Origin: Secundilactobacillus malefermentans DSM 5705 = KCTC 3548
GTDB taxonomy: Bacteria; Bacillota; Bacilli; Lactobacillales; Lactobacillaceae
Direction: 5' to 3'
Assembly: GCF_001436395.1 (NCBI RefSeq)
Contig: NZ_AZGJ01000004.1
Span: forward strand, 1-64,000
Length of the DNA stretch: 64,000 nt
In this document: one piece after another, positions 1 through 8,649 of the stretch
Numbering within the stretch: position 1 is the first letter of the stretch
How the letters are laid out: each line of letters opens with the position of its first letter
Translations under genes and position numbers: made by a program
The notes under the pieces: generated by a model
What the model saw: the letters and a program-made list of their open reading frames with translations, nothing else
Database searches by the model: none
Told to the model about the DNA's origin: nothing

Positions 1-50
1 CAACAGGAAAAAGTATAGAACCATTATTAAGGTTGAAGCCATCTAAACTC

Positions 51-86
51 AGAACCAATCATTTAATGATTGGTTCTTTTCTTTTT
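51..86 (+). terminator. Intrinsic terminator of an upstream gene
   Basis: A perfect hairpin (AGAACCAATCA / TGATTGGTTCT arms) is followed by a T-rich run. It closes a plus-strand gene whose end lies at the window edge; stop codons occur at 16-18 and 44-46 in two different frames, so the gene's frame cannot be decided from so few bases. Confidence 0.85.
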
Positions 87-93
87 AAATTTC

Positions 94-148
94 TTGCCCT
101 ATGGTGGTCAAGAGTGTTATAAATGAAGTATCAATGTAAGCGCTTCAT
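94..148 (+). promoter_or_regulatory. Promoter with cre-like site ahead of the HesB-fold gene
   Basis: A TTGCCC -35 (94-99) and a TATAAA -10 (118-123) are 18 bp apart. Just downstream, at 135-148, is TGTAAGCGCTTCAT, whose left half matches the catabolite-responsive element (cre) fully while the last three bases do not. If CcpA binds there it would act as a roadblock. The promoter is plausible; the operator is weak. Confidence 0.4.
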
Positions 149-171
149 ACTATTTACAAAGGAGCTTTTTT

Positions 172-480
172 ATGATGAAAATTACAGTAACTGACAAGGC
201 CAGCAAATGGTTTAAAGATGACATGGGTTTGGATGACGGAAGTTCATTGAGATTCTATGGTAAAGTATATGGAAATACCCCAGTTCACGATGGATTTTCA
301 CTGGCAATGACCCCTGATGGCGATACGTCTGATGCGTATGCCCTAACTGAAAAGGATGGCGTTAATTATTACGTGACTGAGGCTGATGAGTGGTTTTTTA
401 AAGGCTACGATTTAGAGGTAGACTATGACGCAAAGCACGATGGGCCTCAATATAACTATATTCAAAATAACGAATTATAA
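172..480 (+). CDS. HesB/YneR-like iron-sulfur biosynthesis fold protein, cysteine-free
   Basis: A 102-residue protein with the general layout of the HesB/YadR/YfhF family: a short beta-rich domain with a GSSLRFYGKVYG strand near residues 22-34 and an acidic C-terminal half. The SD AAAGGAG (158-164) sits 7 bp before ATG 172; ATG 175 is possible too. Classical A-type Fe-S carriers use three conserved cysteines, and this protein contains no cysteine at all, as is usual in the small Firmicutes branch of the family, so a direct cluster-carrying role is unlikely. It has its own promoter and a terminator on both sides, making it monocistronic. The family call is fairly safe; the function is not known. 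Confidence 0.75.
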   Translation: MMKITVTDKASKWFKDDMGLDDGSSLRFYGKVYGNTPVHDGFSLAMTPDGDTSDAYALTEKDGVNYYVTEADEWFFKGYDLEVDYDAKHDGPQYNYIQNNEL

Positions 481-483
481 AAA

Positions 484-510
484 AAGGTAATTGCCATCGG
501 CAATTACCTT
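484..510. terminator. Bidirectional terminator between convergent genes
   Basis: A near-perfect stem (AAGGTAATTGCC / GGCAATTACCTT, loop ATC) has A-runs on the left and T-runs on the right, so it can end both the HesB-fold gene and the convergent minus-strand membrane-protein gene. The stop codon of the latter (504-506) lies inside the right arm. Confidence 0.85.
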
Positions 511-3152
511 TTCCTATTTTTACGACTATATAACTTTCGTAAAGCAACAAGTCCACAACTAACGAATAGCGTTAAACCACTTATAATCAGACCTAGATTG
601 AAGTATGGGGGCCAGTACGAAAGAACAATGTGATGATTCCCTTTTGTTAATGAAAGGGCAATCATGTAATTTGCAGATTTTTGAATTTTAACCTTTTTAC
701 CATCAACTCGAGCCGTCCAGCCTTTATCATATGGAATAGTTGTTGAGAGCGTTTTTGCTTGGTTGCTCGTGACGTCAACATTACCAATGATTTTTCGTTG
801 GCTATGATTAGTGACCTTTAACGGATGAGATTGTAGTTTCTTGATGGATTGTTTAAATTGATTGTTGTTTAGTTCATACAGGGTAAAGTTTTGAAGCCAC
901 AGACTATTGTGTTTCAACTGCATCTTAATATTGATTGTTTTACCTTTTGCGTTGCTAGCCACGTTTGTAATGACTGTGTGGCGGAAGGTGGGGTACTGAT
1001 GCATTGTTTTCCCATTAATCGTCATTGTGACGTTATCCTCATCAATGTTTTGACCCAATGTTAAGTAATAGGAATTATTTGTTGTTGGGACGAATGATAA
1101 AGTGATACTTGCTGGTTTGAGAATACTCTGTTTCTGTAAAATCGCACCCGTCAAATTAGTTTGCTGCTTAATATTTTGGAACAGAACATGGTTAAAGTTT
1201 TGAGCGGTGAAAATATTTTGGTCATTAGAATTCCCCGTTAGTGAAGCAAGCCAATTAGCCTGATAATGAACTGGATCAAGCGTTTTATTTTTATAGGTAA
1301 TTGAGTTGCTGGAACTAAGAAAGGCGAGAGGCAGAGCAAATTGGTTCTTATAGGTTTCCGTCGTTGCCGTTTGGTTAATCTTTCGATATTGATTAACATC
1401 GGGTTTATTGGTGATTTGTGGCAACGTGTAAGAGCTTTTAGCACTTGGAAGCGATGTTTTCCGTCCTGCAAAAACGTATTTCATATCAAGAATAGCGTCT
1501 GATACCAATGTCCCGTTTGTGTATGCAACAAAACCATCACCGTCTGGTTGGCCAATCTTACCAAAGAAGTTGGGTGTTTTCTTTTCAAGAGTAGATGAGA
1601 AGATGGATCCACCAAAATATTGATTAGATAGGGGATCATTTTTAGTTCGCATGAAAGTGGTCGCTACCCGGTAAAAGGATTGATTCTTACTGGCAACCTT
1701 TGCCGTTTGGGCAGATAGACTGTTACGATATAGTTCATACTCATTTTGGGAAACGTAACTTATGTTATTGAGGCTTAGTATGGCATTGAGCCCAAGTTCT
1801 GACAACATTAGTAGGCAAAAGACGAATGGGTAGAGAAGAAACTTACTTCTAGGAGTGGCAATTAGGCAAAGGGCCAAGGTTGCGAACAGCAAACCAAATA
1901 CTAACTGGTTTGTGGATAGGAAGCTAAACTTCTTTTCATTTAACCAAACATAGCTAATACCGATTGCAAAGACAATAACAACGGTCAAAATTTGACGTAA
2001 ATTTGGAACGAAATCAGGTTGCAAAGTCAACGCCGCAATCCAGACTAACCAGAAACAGACTACAAATGAAAAACGGTATGGGTACCAGATTGGAAATTGC
2101 ATTGCATGCCAGATTAAGTCTAGCGGCTGGAAACAAAGGGAAAGTGCTAGGAAGAGCGTAAATAGGCCAGCCGCAATTTTAGTTCCTATATTAAATTGGC
2201 GACTGACGAAGAATAAGACAGCACCAATTAGGACAAATGACCCAATAAAAAGATTGGCCGTTCCTTTTGGCATTTGATCAAAATTGAAACTACCAACGAA
2301 GAATTTTGCAATCATTTTTGGCGGGAAAAAATCAAATTTGAATTTAAATTTAGTTACAGTATATTGAGCCTTACTACCGAGTAAGGAAAAGTAGGTGGGC
2401 AGGAGTATAAAAGCTGCAATAAGTGCACTCGTCAATGAACCCGCTATAAATTTCAACGTAGTCTTAAAGAAAGTGCGCCATGAGGTGAAGTGCCTGACAC
2501 TTGCCCATAAATAGTACCCGATTATGAAGAGGCAAACCATATAAGCCATATAGTAATTAATAATTAGCAGGGCAGCCAGCCAGGGAACATAGGTCGTTAA
2601 GCGTCCTGAGGTTTCAAGCTTCTCGATTCCTAACACAATTAAAGGCAAAATAATGACGGCATCTAGCCACATTAAATTTAATTGGTTTGCAATCATCCAG
2701 CCAGAAAGCGCATAGGCAGTGGCAAAAAGTGGAACACGATAACCCGACTGCGATTTGGTCTGTAATAGAAGATAACCAAAACTAAGTCCGGCCAATCCAT
2801 ACTTTAATACAGTTAATACTAAGATACCGCTTGGTAATATTTTATCTGGAAAAAAGAGGAGCAATAGATTAAGTGGACTCATTAAGTAGTATGACCAAGT
2901 TCCGGTCATTTCACCACCTAGCGCCTTTCCAAACGAATAAAGGATTCCACTAGGATCATTTAAAAAAGAATGTCTGAAGTATGCAAAAAAATCAATGTAT
3001 TGTTGGCCTAAATCCACCGTTAAAAGGGATGAACCACCAAAAGGCGCCATTTTTCGATAAATGAAATATCCCAACATGATAATTGCTGGAATGCTGAAGC
3101 TAAATATAAGTAAATTTCGCCGTTGGTGCGTGGGGCGTTTCTGATTAAGCAA
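504..3152 (-). CDS. yfhO: YfhO family polytopic membrane protein (glycosyltransferase-like)
   Basis: An 882-residue protein with about a dozen or more hydrophobic helices in the first 460 residues, a long extracytoplasmic beta-rich region (about 460-850) and a final helix near the C-terminus. The N-terminal GGSSLLTVDLGQQYIDFFAYF segment and the following WSYYLMSPLNLLLLFFP are hallmarks of the YfhO family (PF09586). YfhO-like proteins belong to the GT-C superfamily, and homologues have been linked to glycosylation of teichoic acids with undecaprenyl-linked sugars; the acceptor here cannot be inferred. Translation starts at TTG 3152 behind GGAG; no better ATG exists. It is transcribed away from the penicillin-binding protein gene. 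Confidence 0.85.
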   Translation of the reverse strand: MLNQKRPTHQRRNLLIFSFSIPAIIMLGYFIYRKMAPFGGSSLLTVDLGQQYIDFFAYFRHSFLNDPSGILYSFGKALGGEMTGTWSYYLMSPLNLLLLFFPDKILPSGILVLTVLKYGLAGLSFGYLLLQTKSQSGYRVPLFATAYALSGWMIANQLNLMWLDAVIILPLIVLGIEKLETSGRLTTYVPWLAALLIINYYMAYMVCLFIIGYYLWASVRHFTSWRTFFKTTLKFIAGSLTSALIAAFILLPTYFSLLGSKAQYTVTKFKFKFDFFPPKMIAKFFVGSFNFDQMPKGTANLFIGSFVLIGAVLFFVSRQFNIGTKIAAGLFTLFLALSLCFQPLDLIWHAMQFPIWYPYRFSFVVCFWLVWIAALTLQPDFVPNLRQILTVVIVFAIGISYVWLNEKKFSFLSTNQLVFGLLFATLALCLIATPRSKFLLYPFVFCLLMLSELGLNAILSLNNISYVSQNEYELYRNSLSAQTAKVASKNQSFYRVATTFMRTKNDPLSNQYFGGSIFSSTLEKKTPNFFGKIGQPDGDGFVAYTNGTLVSDAILDMKYVFAGRKTSLPSAKSSYTLPQITNKPDVNQYRKINQTATTETYKNQFALPLAFLSSSNSITYKNKTLDPVHYQANWLASLTGNSNDQNIFTAQNFNHVLFQNIKQQTNLTGAILQKQSILKPASITLSFVPTTNNSYYLTLGQNIDEDNVTMTINGKTMHQYPTFRHTVITNVASNAKGKTINIKMQLKHNSLWLQNFTLYELNNNQFKQSIKKLQSHPLKVTNHSQRKIIGNVDVTSNQAKTLSTTIPYDKGWTARVDGKKVKIQKSANYMIALSLTKGNHHIVLSYWPPYFNLGLIISGLTLFVSCGLVALRKLYSRKNRKR

Positions 3153-3323
3153 GATACCACTCCAATTCTCTGATTAGATTAATAGTTTTATTTTACGATT
3201 TTAAAGAGGCTTTGTCGTTTCTTTTCTAGAATATCATAAAAAGTTTAAAATTCAGGTACTTCCATAGTTCTGAATAAGGAAATCTGTTAGAATAGTGAAG
3301 TTAAATAAGGAGCTTGAAAGACA

Positions 3324-5393
3324 TTGAAGAATTTTTTTACCAACCTATTCAAACGAAATAGTAAAAGTAAGCCAGATGGCAATAAAAAAAGTGGGTCACA
3401 GATTCCGTTCAGATTGAACTTTCTTTTTATTATCGTTGCCGTTCTTTTTGCACTTTTAATTGGTCAGCTGGCCTATTTACAAGTTATGTACGGTACCAAG
3501 TTTAAGGCGGAAGTTAATAGCACCGATAATACGACAGAGACAAATAATGTCCAACGTGGAATGGTTTTTGATTCGACTGGTAAAGTGCTGGTTGGAAACA
3601 AAGCCCATCAAGCAATTACGTACACAAAGGGCATTAATACGTTATCTTCAGAAATTTACACGACGGCGACTGCCTTGGGTAAGTATTTATCGGTACCCAC
3701 AAGTTCATTAACAAAACGCCAGGCCGCTGATTTTTATTTGTCAAACACAACGCAATTAAGGCAGATTGAGAAAAAGATTCCAAATATCAGTCAATATTCC
3801 TCTGATACGCGCTATGACAAGGCTCTAGCATACTTGCTTAAAAATAACATGCACTATACAAAACAGCAACGAAACGATGCAACTATTTTTGCAAAGATGA
3901 GTAGTGCTTACCAATTATCGACAACTTATATTAAGGCTTCAAGCGTTTCAAGCAAAGAAATTGCAGAAGTTGGCGAACATTTGTCATCAATGCCAGGTGT
4001 GAAGGTTGGAACTAGTTGGTCGAGAAATTATCCAAATGGATCTTCCATAAAGAGTATTATTGGAACCGTTTCTTCAGAAAAGACTGGATTGCCAAGTGAT
4101 CGGGTCAATGAACTTTTGGCAGAGGGTTATTCTCGAAATGACTCAGTTGGTCAAAGTTACCTTGAAGAGCAATATGAACCAGTTTTACGTGGAACTAAAT
4201 CTCAGACTGAGGTTGAAGTTACTGGTAACGACAAAATTAGTAAAGAAGTTAAAAAGTATGGTGGTAAGAAGGGCGATAATCTACAACTTACTATTAATGC
4301 TGGGTTCCAAAAGAAATTACAGTCCTTAGTGCGTTCTGCTGAAGGCAGTGCCGGTGGCTATTCTACAGGTACGTATGCAGTCGTGATGAATCCTAACACT
4401 GGCGGAATTATTGGGATTGCGGGTGTTGACCGAAATCCTTCTACAGGTAAAATAACCGATAACGCCCTTGGAACTATCAATAGTTCAATCGTTATGGGAT
4501 CCGTTGTTAAGGGTGCAACAGTATCAGGTGCTTTAATGGATAAAGTCATCACGCCAACCAATTCAACACTGACTGATGAAGTTATCAACGTTGGGGGAGT
4601 TAAAAAATCTTCATGGTTCAATAAGAAAGGCTCTGCTAATATCGCGCTAGATGCGTCAACTGCATTGGAGGTTTCTTCTAACTCATACATGATGCAATTA
4701 GCAATGAAGGAAGCTAAATTTAATTATGTATCCGGTAGCGCACTGAACATGAAGACAAGTATTTTTAATAAGCTACGAGGTTACTTCAATCAATTTGGTT
4801 TAGGTGTTAAAACCGGTGTTGACTTACCTGGTGAGTCAACAGGACTAAAGGGATCAAGTACGAAGAAATATATTGGTAGCGCACTTGACCTTTCATTTGG
4901 AAACTACGATGCTTATACCGTTATGCAGGTAGCACAGTATATGTCCACCATTGCAAATGGGGGCTACCGATTACAGCCACACGTTCTTTCTTCTATTAGG
5001 GGAACGAGTGCAAGTGGTAAACTTGGTGCAGTTCAAGATTCAATCACGCCAAATATTTTGAATCAAATTGATATGACGGCTTCTGAACGAAAAGTTGTAA
5101 CGGATGGCTTATACGATGTGGTCCACGGTTCAAATACCTACAAGACAGGTGGATCAATGTCCTCAATCTCACCAGGAATCTCTGGTAAAACGGGTACAGC
5201 TGAAACCTTCTACAAGGGGACATCAACCGTTACGCTTAGTTTGGCATCATATGCACCATCGAAGCATCCACAGGTTGTAGTCGCCTTGGCAATGCCTAAT
5301 TTAGGTGAAGATGCTGAGGACAACAATATGCAACTAGCTAAGAAGATTTATTCCGCTTATTGGAGCATGGTGCAAGCAAAGCCAACAGATTAA
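3324..5393 (+). CDS. pbpA: Class B penicillin-binding protein (PBP2/PbpA-type transpeptidase)
   Basis: A 689-residue peptidoglycan transpeptidase that cross-links septal or side-wall peptidoglycan outside the membrane. A basic cytoplasmic tail is followed by one signal-anchor helix (about residues 29-50), a dimerisation domain and the transpeptidase domain. Catalytic motifs are all present: SVVK with nucleophile S393 and K396, SSN at 451-453, and KTG at 622-624. Start is TTG 3324, with AAGGAG at 3307-3312. Synteny (upstream of rpmG, 5-FCL, rhomboid, yqgQ and glcK) matches the Bacillus pbpA neighbourhood, supporting an elongation-type PBP2 rather than FtsI, although no PASTA domain or mreBCD context is available to prove it. 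Confidence 0.88.
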   Translation: MKNFFTNLFKRNSKSKPDGNKKSGSQIPFRLNFLFIIVAVLFALLIGQLAYLQVMYGTKFKAEVNSTDNTTETNNVQRGMVFDSTGKVLVGNKAHQAITYTKGINTLSSEIYTTATALGKYLSVPTSSLTKRQAADFYLSNTTQLRQIEKKIPNISQYSSDTRYDKALAYLLKNNMHYTKQQRNDATIFAKMSSAYQLSTTYIKASSVSSKEIAEVGEHLSSMPGVKVGTSWSRNYPNGSSIKSIIGTVSSEKTGLPSDRVNELLAEGYSRNDSVGQSYLEEQYEPVLRGTKSQTEVEVTGNDKISKEVKKYGGKKGDNLQLTINAGFQKKLQSLVRSAEGSAGGYSTGTYAVVMNPNTGGIIGIAGVDRNPSTGKITDNALGTINSSIVMGSVVKGATVSGALMDKVITPTNSTLTDEVINVGGVKKSSWFNKKGSANIALDASTALEVSSNSYMMQLAMKEAKFNYVSGSALNMKTSIFNKLRGYFNQFGLGVKTGVDLPGESTGLKGSSTKKYIGSALDLSFGNYDAYTVMQVAQYMSTIANGGYRLQPHVLSSIRGTSASGKLGAVQDSITPNILNQIDMTASERKVVTDGLYDVVHGSNTYKTGGSMSSISPGISGKTGTAETFYKGTSTVTLSLASYAPSKHPQVVVALAMPNLGEDAEDNNMQLAKKIYSAYWSMVQAKPTD

Positions 5394-5402
5394 TGATTGG
5401 GT

Positions 5403-5430
5403 GTTAAGTAAAATTACTTAACAATTGTTA
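5403..5430 (+). promoter_or_regulatory. Overlapping inverted repeats between pbpA and rpmG
   Basis: Two dyads overlap: GTTAAGTA-AAAT-TACTTAAC (5403-5422, 8-bp arms) and the perfect 12-bp palindrome TAACAATTGTTA (5419-5430). No T-run follows, so it is not a normal terminator. It lies about 30 bp before a likely -10 (GATAATAT, about 5459-5466) for rpmG, a position suited to an operator. The regulator is unknown. Confidence 0.35.
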
Positions 5431-5521
5431 TTTAAGACTGGTAATTTAGGCTAAATAATGATAATATATTACGAGTTAGGGCAGAAGCCTGAGTTATGAA
5501 CAAGTTTGGAGGTCAGCGACC

Positions 5522-5671
5522 ATGCGTGTACACATCACTTTAGAATGTACTGAGTGTCATGAACAAAATTACTTATCAAGTAAAAACCGACGTAACAATC
5601 CTGATCGGGTAGAATTCAACAAATATTGCCCACGTCAACGTAAAGTAACGTTACATCGTGAAACAAAGTAA
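5522..5671 (+). CDS. rpmG: 50S ribosomal protein L33
   Basis: A 49-residue L33 with the typical [14 protein letters not shown] start, an [11 protein letters not shown] middle and HRETK end. ATG 5522 is preceded by GGAGG (about 5507-5512). The first zinc-type pair (C9, C12) and the third cysteine (C36) are kept, but the fourth position reads YCPRQRK, so the four-cysteine zinc knuckle is incomplete. This form is common in lactobacillus L33 copies, and another copy elsewhere in the genome is likely. It assembles into the large ribosomal subunit. The gene stands between its own leader and a terminator. Confidence 0.95.
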   Translation: MRVHITLECTECHEQNYLSSKNRRNNPDRVEFNKYCPRQRKVTLHRETK

Positions 5672-5678
5672 CACGAAG

Positions 5679-5728
5679 ATAAGCAGCTATAATCCTTGCT
5701 ATTAAAGGAATTGTGGTTGCTTATTTTT
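5679..5728 (+). terminator. Terminator after rpmG
   Basis: An imperfect stem pairs ATAAGCAGC...ATCCTT with AAGGAATTG...TTGCTTAT and is followed by seven T residues. Confidence 0.6.
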
Positions 5729-6069
5729 TTATTCTCATAAAATTACCCCATAATTTGACTGGCAAACATGGGAAATGCGCTAATTGAGGGGGTTAATTTT
5801 AAGGCCTAATTAGTGTAAGTATTTTTAGTCTGATTTGAATAATTATAAGAAGAAATTAAAAGCGAAAAATCTCTTTTTCAATTCATAGTAGGTGTGTTAA
5901 ACTATTTTAGGTAGTTTTCTTTTTTGATACAAATATAAAAATAATTGGGTTGTTAGACGACTTTGAGACAAAAAGATAAATACTTTTAGAAAACATTGCT
6001 TGAAGCCACATGACTGATTGATGATGAATTGTGAGTGACAGCCCAGACTTTTTTGAAGGGGGAAAATGG
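5729..6069. other. AT-rich 340-bp gap with no intact gene
   Basis: No ORF with an SD is visible. One bulged stem (CTAATTGAGG with CCTAATTAG, about 5780-5816) is the only clear secondary structure. The segment presumably holds the promoter of the 5-FCL operon, but no convincing -35/-10 pair stands out. I see no ncRNA that I recognise. Confidence 0.4.
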
Positions 6070-6639
6070 ATGACCGGTAAAAAAAGTCAAAGGAAGTTAA
6101 TCATAGAGAAAATGCAAACGATTTCGCGGTCGGAAAAACTAGAACTTTCAAATTGTTTATATGATCGACTATTCAATGCTGAGGATTGGAAGAATGCCAA
6201 TTCCATTGCGATTACCCTTTCAACGCCTATGGAAATTGATACGCAGCCGATTATTGAAAAAGCTTGGGCGAGTGGTAAGACTGTTCTCGTTCCGACAACC
6301 TTGTCAGACTGGCAGATGAAGTTTAGTCCGTATACGGTACAAACCGTTATTCAGAAAAATTCGCACGGAATAGATGAGCCGAAAAGTGGGGATGCCGTTG
6401 ATGCAAGCCAAATTGACTTAATCATTGTTCCTGGCCTAGGATTTTCCACTTCGGACGGTTTTCGATTAGGATTTGGCGGTGGCTATTATGATCGCTATTT
6501 AGCGAGGTATTCCGGAAAGACGATTTCTCTAGCTCTACCTGTGCAAACGTTTGAAAGTCCTGAGTGGCCGACTTATGAGCACGATATCCCAATCCAATCA
6601 ATCATTACGTGTGCTAATAGGGAGGAGGATGACAAATGA
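6070..6639 (+). CDS. 5-formyltetrahydrofolate cyclo-ligase
   Basis: This 189-residue enzyme converts 5-formyl-THF to 5,10-methenyl-THF with ATP in the cytoplasm, returning a storage folate to one-carbon metabolism. The C-terminal signature is clear: DLIIVPGLGFSTSDGFRLGFGGGYYDRYL, with the glycine-rich GFGGGYYDR loop that binds phosphate. ATG 6070 is chosen because GAAGGGGG (6055-6062) lies 7 bp upstream; an in-frame GTG at 6031 would add 13 residues not expected in the family. Its stop overlaps the start of the rhomboid gene (ATGA), so they are translationally coupled. Confidence 0.93.
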   Translation: MTGKKSQRKLIIEKMQTISRSEKLELSNCLYDRLFNAEDWKNANSIAITLSTPMEIDTQPIIEKAWASGKTVLVPTTLSDWQMKFSPYTVQTVIQKNSHGIDEPKSGDAVDASQIDLIIVPGLGFSTSDGFRLGFGGGYYDRYLARYSGKTISLALPVQTFESPEWPTYEHDIPIQSIITCANREEDDK

Positions 6640-7316
6640 ATCGTCAGTTAAAGCGAATTGATAATTCTCCATATGTAACAATTGGACTTCTTGGTATCAT
6701 GGTAATCGTATTCTTACTGATGACCGTCATGGGTGGGAGTACAAATACGTATGTGCTGATTCAATTTGGTGCAAAAGTATCTAGCCTGATTCAAGCTGGA
6801 CAGTGGTGGCGCTTATTTACACCAGTTTTTTTGCACATTGGGTTTGAGCATATTCTCTTAAATGGAATTACCCTATATTTCTTAGGACTTCAAATTGAAC
6901 GAATTTTTGGCCACTGGCGCTATTTTATTATTTTTGTGGTGACAGCAATTGGGGGTAATTTAGCAAGTTTTGTATTCAGCCCTAATTCACTATCTGCAGG
7001 TGCTAGTACAGCAATCTTTGGTCTGTTTGGTGCATTTTTAATGCTTGGAGAATCTTTTTGGGAAAATCCTTACATTAGACAAATGACCAAAACATTTGCA
7101 CTTTTTATTGTTTTGAATTTAGGATTTGATCTTTTATCTCCTGGAATTGACCTTTCTGGACATATTGGCGGCTTAGTCGCTGGTTTCCTGATTGGCTATG
7201 TTGTTGCTTTGCCAAAGAACATTTTAGGGAAAGTCAGCGTCGCAAAACGAGTTATTGCAGTAGTTGTATTGATCGTTGGGTTTGTTTGGTTATACGAAAT
7301 GGGAATGAATGCTTAG
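6636..7316 (+). CDS. gluP: Rhomboid family intramembrane serine protease (GluP-like)
   Basis: A 226-residue membrane protein with six or seven helices. The catalytic dyad of rhomboids is present: serine 124 in GASTAIFG and histidine 176 in SGHIGG; the HIGFEHILLNGITLYFLG helix with conserved His and Asn is also there. It cleaves membrane-spanning substrates within the bilayer; substrates are unknown here. It lacks the cytosolic TPR region of Bacillus GluP, as in other lactobacilli. It overlaps the cyclo-ligase gene by 4 bp and is followed 40 bp later by yqgQ, the same order as in Bacillus. Confidence 0.92.
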   Translation: MNRQLKRIDNSPYVTIGLLGIMVIVFLLMTVMGGSTNTYVLIQFGAKVSSLIQAGQWWRLFTPVFLHIGFEHILLNGITLYFLGLQIERIFGHWRYFIIFVVTAIGGNLASFVFSPNSLSAGASTAIFGLFGAFLMLGESFWENPYIRQMTKTFALFIVLNLGFDLLSPGIDLSGHIGGLVAGFLIGYVVALPKNILGKVSVAKRVIAVVVLIVGFVWLYEMGMNA

Positions 7317-7356
7317 CAACTGAATCTTCGTGCAATCTCAAAAAGGATGTGGCACA

Positions 7357-7581
7357 ATGAGAAAGTTATACGATGTACAGCAACTTCTAAAGAAGTATGA
7401 CATCTATGTATACGTTGGAAAACGGCTTTGGGATATTGAAGTCATGGCACTTGAGCTTGATCATTTACATGAAGCTAGTTTAGTTGATCATTCAACGTAT
7501 GCGAAAGCAAAACTAGTATTGACACATGAGCATCGAATAGAAGAAGAGAGAGAAAAAGAAATTAGTGGAGGTAAGAACTGA
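7357..7581 (+). CDS. yqgQ: YqgQ family small protein
   Basis: A 74-residue soluble, helical protein of the YqgQ (DUF910) family, recognised by the opening MRKLYDVQQLLKKYDIYVYVG and by position between a rhomboid and glcK. ATG 7357 has AAAGGATGTGG directly upstream; an in-frame upstream start near 7330 lacks an SD. Its TGA overlaps the glucokinase ATG by one base. YqgQ has been proposed to bind nucleic acid on structural grounds, but no function is established. Confidence 0.85.
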   Translation: MRKLYDVQQLLKKYDIYVYVGKRLWDIEVMALELDHLHEASLVDHSTYAKAKLVLTHEHRIEEEREKEISGGKN

Positions 7582-8546
7582 TGAAAGGCAACTTAATTGG
7601 AATTGATCTTGGAGGTACGACAACCAAAATTGCGTTCCTTAAAACGGATGGCGAAGTAACGGATAAGTGGAGTATTCCAACTGATATTTCTGATGAAGGA
7701 AAGAACATCGTTCCTAATATCATTGCTAGTATTAAAAAGCACGTGACTGATTCTGGAAGCAAACTCAGCGATTTTGCGGGTATTGGAATGGGTACTCCAG
7801 GATCTGTTGACATCGAAAACGGAACCGTTATTGGTGCTTATAACTTGAATTGGTCAAAACGACAAAACGTTCGGGATCAAATTCAAGGGGCACTTGGGTT
7901 ACAGTTTGTACTAGATAACGATGCCAATGTTGCATCCCTTGGTGAATATTGGAAGGGTGCAGGCGAAAAGGACCAAGACGTCGTATTCGTGACACTTGGA
8001 ACAGGTGTTGGCGGCGGAGTTATTGCCGGTGGCCATTTACTTCATGGCGTTAACGGTGGTGCTGGAGAGCTCGGCCATATTACAGTACAGCCAAATGGCT
8101 ACTTATGTACATGTGGTAAGCATGGCTGTCTTGAACAGTATTCTTCAGCAACTGGAATCGTTCACGTTGCTAAAGATATGGCTGCTGAGTTTACTGGACA
8201 ATCACGATTAAAAGAACTATTTGATAATCAAGAGGAAGTTACCTCAAAAATGGTTGTCTACTTAGCTGACAATGGTGATATTCTTGCCAATCAGATTGTT
8301 GATCGAGTATCTTTCTATCTTGGCTTAGCTTTAGCTAACGTTGCTAACACACTAAATCCAGCAAATATTATTATTGGTGGTGGTGTGTCAGCAGCTGGTA
8401 ACACATTACTTCAACCAACAACACGTTACTTCCAAGAGAATAGTTTTCCATCAGTGCGAGACTCAACTAAACTTAGATTAGCGCAATTAGGTAATGATGC
8501 CGGTGTCATAGGTGCCGCATCACTTGCTTTAAGATTTATTGCCTAG
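7581..8546 (+). CDS. glcK: ROK-family glucokinase
   Basis: A 321-residue cytoplasmic kinase phosphorylating glucose to glucose 6-phosphate with ATP. Visible motifs are the N-terminal phosphate loop GIDLGGTTTK (about 6-15), the sugar-binding DNDANVASLGE segment, the GTGVGGG loop and the ROK zinc motif CTCGKHGCLE (around residue 174) including its metal-binding cysteines and histidine. It is the last gene of a translationally coupled set with yqgQ and is followed by a strong terminator. It would feed free glucose, imported without a PTS, into the phosphoketolase or glycolytic route. Confidence 0.95.
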   Translation: MKGNLIGIDLGGTTTKIAFLKTDGEVTDKWSIPTDISDEGKNIVPNIIASIKKHVTDSGSKLSDFAGIGMGTPGSVDIENGTVIGAYNLNWSKRQNVRDQIQGALGLQFVLDNDANVASLGEYWKGAGEKDQDVVFVTLGTGVGGGVIAGGHLLHGVNGGAGELGHITVQPNGYLCTCGKHGCLEQYSSATGIVHVAKDMAAEFTGQSRLKELFDNQEEVTSKMVVYLADNGDILANQIVDRVSFYLGLALANVANTLNPANIIIGGGVSAAGNTLLQPTTRYFQENSFPSVRDSTKLRLAQLGNDAGVIGAASLALRFIA

Positions 8547-8550
8547 CAAA

Positions 8551-8574
8551 AAGCTCCCATTTGGGAGTTTTTTT
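8551..8574 (+). terminator. Terminator after glcK
   Basis: AAAAAGCTCCC-ATTT-GGGAG hairpin followed by seven T residues, 5 bp after the glcK stop. Confidence 0.9.
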
Positions 8575-8649
8575 GATAGAACTAGTCAAATAAGCGTAAA
8601 ACTAGTAAAATGTAATTATTAGTTATGAAGAGGGAAGGACGATTTAATC

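Noticed and set aside
1-46. 3' end of an upstream gene
   Set aside because: A gene surely ends before the terminator at 51, but stops at 16-18 and 44-46 lie in different frames and too few codons remain to choose.
4358-4690. Minus-strand 110-codon ORF inside pbpA
   Set aside because: No SD, no recognisable motifs, entirely within a well-supported penicillin-binding domain.
5780-5816. 6S RNA or riboswitch upstream of the cyclo-ligase
   Set aside because: Only one bulged stem is visible; no conserved core of a known RNA class could be recognised.
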